A stretch of DNA of 64,000 nt from Tubulanus polymorphus (lineage: Eukaryota; Nemertea; Palaeonemertea; Tubulaniformes; Tubulanidae): the NCBI RefSeq assembly GCF_964204645.1, contig NC_134026.1:4896001-4960000 (forward strand). Direction: 5' to 3'. Below, piece by piece: positions 55,201 through 61,200 of the stretch. The notes beneath the pieces are model-generated. The model had not been told where the DNA came from. It searched no databases and saw only the letters and a list, made by a program, of their open reading frames with translations. The number at the start of each line of letters is the position of its first letter. Position 1 is the first letter of the stretch. Both the position numbers and the translations under genes were made by a program.

Positions 55201-58200
55201 TCACACAAGCTTGACTGTCTTTCCTTTGCAGACAAAAAATCCGGTCTGATCTATAGTAAGTTTGTCCTTCTGTGTCATCTTGCGCTTAGCTAAATGTCAC
55301 TTGCCAATTACTGAAAATGTGAAAATCTTAAGTTACGATCGTATTGGATTATTCTTAACCGGGTATCTGTATTGACAATTTCGGCGTGATTAAGCAGCAA
55401 GATGATAAAAAATCCTCTAAAATACAATTTTCTAATGATTTATTCGTTTCCCACATGTCTTCTCAAAAGCTTTCAACTTTTCTATCATGCCTCACACAGT
55501 GTTGTCTCAGGGCTATACCATATAGTTATTTCTATGTATTTTGTCTGCACTCCACGCACTTTCCAGTTGCACATTGATAACAAAATACTGTCTTCTAAAC
55601 CCTACCATATCTATCTTAAAATACAAACTAATCAGACCTCTTTTACCTTTAAACAACATTCCTAGCAGTTAGTTGTAAACCCCTACCTTTTAGTTCGACT
55701 TCAAGCTTATATAGAAGTTTTATTTCCACCATGAAAAAAGATTTCAGAGACCATTTAAAGTGCACAACCGATCTTCTAGTCTTTTTTTACCTTGTGCATT
55801 ACACTGCAGAGGTTGTTGTATTTGACACTGTACAGTTTGTGAATGATGTTCGTGGGCAGATCCAGATCACACAGCAGCCTATACCATTCAATGTCAAATC
55901 TTGGCCTTTACATTTATATGCACAGGTGAATCCAGTGGGTGATAGCTTTCTGTTTTGCCCTCAAAGCTGGATTTTCCCCTGAACTGAACCACATTATACA
56001 GTTTCCATTGGCCATTCATTCTACAAAATTGATGGTCGCATAGGCTGGGTCTACCCATTGTGTGATAAAGATGTGCTTATCATTAAAAACCATTTCAACA
56101 TCCAAATTTAGGCTATGCATGTATTTTTGCAGAATGTCTAAAGCAAAGGTTTATGTTATTGCTTAAGGAGTTGATCTGGGAAGGGACAAATTTGATAAGA
56201 AACATGACATAAAACTTCTAAAGTCACTTTGATTTTACTTAACACTTGTGAAGTATGTTTAGTATATTTCTACATATATTTTCGAATTAAGCGTAGTGCA
56301 TACTAGATAGATCTTTCACACTTCTAATCAAAAACTGAGGGCATCACAAGAAAGCTAATTTTCTAAAATACTATTTTAGTCATTTGTCATGGTCTATCCG
56401 AAAAGTTTATAGAGTTTAGTCTCTCAAAAACTGTTATCAATTCTGAGATTTTGTTAGCTACATCAAGTTGAAGAAGTTGTCATTGAATGGGATTTAGTAT
56501 TTATTGTCTGGTGAAAATGTAGCTGAATAATGGTTGTAATCATTGTTTATTGATAAGTTCTCCTTCATTCCAGCAGGTCCGAGCATTCCGCAGCCACAAA
56601 TTTTGGACAGAGAGAATGGTCGAATAAAAATGAGCTTGAGTCCGTCGACGATGGATGCCAACAACGTCGAATATTACCTACTGATCGTTGTGCCCAGTAA
56701 TCTGGCTACTGGTGAACTCGCATCACCAGACGCATTCAGTACAGAAATGGTGAGGATCACTGAAATTATTGCTATGTATTCTATGAAATTTAGTTTAGAA
56801 TCAAATAATGATTTTCTCTCACTTTACGGTACGAGTATTTCCTTAATCAAATTTACACTGATAAACCTTGCAATTATCTGTAGCTGAGATTTACATTCAA
56901 CTCAGTTTGTTTATTCACAGTCATCTTAGGGGGTCTAATCTTATACGTAAGAGTCATTCTTGGTTTAATCACCTGAAGATTCTTTAAATGTTGGGTCATA
57001 TTTAGCTCACCCGCTCTTATAGAAATATAACCCTAGTTAAGGCTTGACCCCTAGAGTAAGATTTACTGGATTTCCATTAATTTGACACTATAGAATCACG
57101 GAACTGGCTCATCAATATCTTATTGGTGTAAGTCTCACTTTTTCCATCCAACACATTTTACTCTAATCGTAGTTGACTCCGGAAACTCAAGGAGCTTGGT
57201 ACGTCGCAGCAAAATTCGACTACAACAGATTACCGAGTACATTCCTGCTAGGCGACAACAACAACTACGGCGGATTCCTTAATAAGCAGCTTGATCGAAA
57301 CGATGACTACAAAGTTTTCCTACGAGCTTATCTGCGCATAGCCGTAAGTGAATTAATACAATTGAAATTGATTATCGACGCCCTAGTACACACGTATTAA
57401 ATACATCAAAATTGATTAGCTCGGGCGACGTTAGATAAAGACGGATCAATCGTCATCGCGTACATCCTCAAAGCTATAATTTCGAAATCCTAACGCTGGT
57501 AAGCGCGAACGATCTATTGTAACGCTGCGACATTGCTTTACAGGGTGATCGGCATACGTCGAGTCCTTACTCGCAGACTTTATACAGCAACGTGAGGACA
57601 GTCGTCGACCCGAGTACGATGAACAGTAACATTTTACTCATCGTCGGACCGATCTGCGGAGGAATCGTTTTACTCGTCTTGGCCGCTATTCTGATACTTT
57701 ACTTCTGCAGGTAAAAAACTTGACGAATAGTCGAAATTTTGTCTCAAACTTAAACACTTCCATCATCTATGTCACAGTTGAATGTTAAGCCGTATTTTTG
57801 GAGTTGCCAGTCATTGAGATATTTATAGTTTCGGAACCGAAAGTTGAATGATAGTAAAAAACAACTATCAAAAGCTTAATGATGAATAAATGATTCTATT
57901 TACATGATTCGCGTTTCAGTCAATTTCGACTTTGAAGAGATTGAGACGACGTGAAATATGTAAATAAAATTATCATCATGAAGATTTTGATAGTTGTTTT
58001 TTACTATCATTTTCGCTATCAGTTGCTAATTGTCATTTTGACCTTACATTCGGTGTCAAGTTCCTGGCAACTCTTTTTACCTTTTACCGAATTTTGAATG
58101 GAACTCCTGAATGATCCTTTCTTTATACATGTACCATATACCATTCCCATTTTCACCATCCTGTCCTAGAATATTACTATTTTGTCTTTAGACTTGATGT

Positions 58201-61200
58201 TAAACCAAAAAGGTCTATTTTTTTCGAAATTTTGCTTCCATCGTATTTTCGTACATTTTACTACTAATGAATGTTTAGACATTGCATGTGAAAATATTGC
58301 CATCAGTTACGAAGATTCATAAAAATGAGCCAATGTAAAGGCTTGGCGTTAACTACATAGTAGGTAAAATCCTCACAGAGTTGACCCGCTGCAAATTTAC
58401 AGGTTTCAAATTTCAGGAACTGTAAGAATGGTGGCTACTTAAATGTTCCGCCTTGTATACAAGACCTAAGCAATGAACAGGGGTTCTTTTCCAGGCAAGA
58501 CAAAACCTATATAATACAGTAGAAATGTATTTCTGTTTAATGACATTTGTGTGTTCTCCATGTATGTCATTGCTTGGGTGAATTTGTTGTACAGCAGCAG
58601 GGCTAGATCCAGTAGTTACATAGATGCATAGATCCCTTCATCATCTAACTGCAATTAGTACAAGTCTTGTGAAAGGCTATTTTAAATTTTCCATTTTCTG
58701 GCATTCAGTATGGACTCAAGAAAGTTCCATCGACTAAAACTATATAAATCACTCTGGATTCCTGTGCTGTTGAATGTTCACGAATATACCTGTCATTAGC
58801 ACGATTGCTGTTCCAATTGCAGTGACTATCATCACAAAATATCGTTCACATCCGCAGGTCATCCACAACCTCATACAGTATATCATACTTGGTAGTTAAC
58901 CATCCCGCTAGTTTGAAGCCAGAGAATGTTGTACAGATATATCTATATAAAGTGTAGTTTGTTACCACCAGTATTGTTTTCTAGTCTCAGAGCGTTTCTG
59001 AACTTTCAAAACTAGACTCCAATAATCATTTGTTGGAATACTCGTATGTACAGATCTAAGAAACATACCTTCACCTCTGTGAAAACACTTGATTTACAAA
59101 ATGCCTTGTAGACATTAGAATGTGTACAAAAAATGATCATGCTTTGTTTCATGAAGGTCTCACAGTTTAAATTGTTCTTTTTGTAGATTCCGTCGGCCAC
59201 ATCGCAAATTACCTCCTCCCGAGCCTACTAAAGTGATGGTCGATGTTCCATCCCACCCTACAGATCCTGTAGAAATGAGGCGACTGAATTTCCAAACCCC
59301 AGGTAAATCATTTACACGATGGCCTCTGAAATATCTCATTTTGTCGCTATATCGATAATGAAAATGCTTTAAAAAATATACCAGTTATGTTCATACGAAG
59401 TGGTTTCCAACATTCAAATATGTGATGTTTAAATTTCACGTATCCTTCAGCTATGATGAGCCACCCTCCGATATCTATTTCCGACCTGTCTGAGCATATC
59501 GATCGTCTGAAAGCCAACGACAATTTGAAATTCTCTCAAGAATACGAGTCCATCGAGCCCGGCCAGCAGTTCACGTGGGACAATTCGAACATGGAAGTCA
59601 ACAAACCGAAAAATCGTTACGCAAATGTTATCGCATACGACCACTCTCGAGTTGGGTTGCAGGTTATCGATGGTATGCCTGGTAGTGACTACATCAATGC
59701 CAACTTCATGGATGGTTACCGAAAACATAATGCCTATGTAGCAACACAGGTAATTCAAACTATTCAGTTACATGTATTCGTCTAGAGTTGCCTTCTTTCC
59801 CTAATTTTCTGAACGGTGCCTAGAATAGTTATTTTGTCCCTAATTACAAACCACGGTTCATCATATTGAGCATGAATTAAATGTAAATCATTGACATTTT
59901 TAGGGCCCACTTCCGGAAACATTCAGCGACTTCTGGAGAATGATCTGGGAACAACGAAGTGCCACGATTGTAATGATGACCAAATTGGAGGAAAGAACTA
60001 GGGTAAGTGTGCTATTTCGTGTGTAAAACTGTGTTGGTTTATGTCGGTCACACATGAGTGTTTGCCACTCCCTGTATTGCTACCATTCTGTTTACTCTGT
60101 GACCTGTAAGTTCTTTCGCGTACCTTTTGCGGTGAATCTTGAATTCGTTACAAAAGGCTACATTAAATGGAGTCTAAATGACCGTCTTTTAGTATCCATT
60201 TGTGGGCATCATATTTGATAGGCTGGGTTCACATTTTGGATTCGGCAAGTTTCTGATCATCTCTTTTATGACCTTTAGTCGTATGTGAAGTTTCACAAGT
60301 GGGGATAGGACAACAAAAGTTCAACCTGGTCACATACATGCCAGGTTTCAAATCATAATTCTAGCTTGTGGAAGTTTTGATATTTTCCTGTTTGTGGTTT
60401 AATGTATGCTCGAAATTTCAGTGTTTGAGATGAGTATATTGAAAACATTATTCCTCCTTTCAAAATATTGTCTCTTGTAATCCTCTGCATGAATGCTAGT
60501 CTATACATATCCTTCGATATCGAACTCATGAGAAAAAATAAGGAGTCATACTTCGGCCGATAATCCTCCAGAATATTCCCCTACCTGCTAAATACCCCCC
60601 ATCAATCGAGTCAAAATCTCTCCTGTCGATATTCTCATGAAGGGGCTTTAAAAAACGAAGTAAAAGAAACACTGAAAAATCAGGTACCAAACATGGCATA
60701 AAATCAGGCGACTATTTATATTTGTAGCGTCTGCAACATGTAGGTAAAATGGTAAGTAAGGATTATCCGGATTCAGACGCCTTTGTTATATGTTCTTTTT
60801 TATGATTTATTTACCGCATGAGTGTTTCATATCTCTATTGATGATGAAGTACCTGATCATACCTGATTTCGTTCCCGAACATTGAAAAACTACGAACTAG
60901 GAAAAATTCTTCGCAGCCATGAAACCATTTTCAGATCGATGGATGAGTCATGTTTTTGATGAGTCACATTTTTTTGTGAATAAATGGATCACTCCAACAT
61001 AAAATAGATTGATTTTAGAGCAATATTTCAATCTATGAACTAAATATATTGGGCACATTTTGTAAGTTTAATGTATTTTGAGGTAACCCATAGAATTTAG
61101 CTTCCATTACGATGTACATGTATATTATTTATACCGATATATGTATATATTACTGTACGTAAATATCTTTTAAATATGATATATATATATACATGTATAT

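Larger units (their letters stand above)
54162..56573. other. FN9/membrane-proximal intron with two candidate microexons
   Basis: Contains the 36-nt and 24-nt candidates below and a TA tract at about 55134-55150. A longer open stretch at 55731-55982 has no recognisable product and its splice phase does not fit. Confidence 0.7.
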
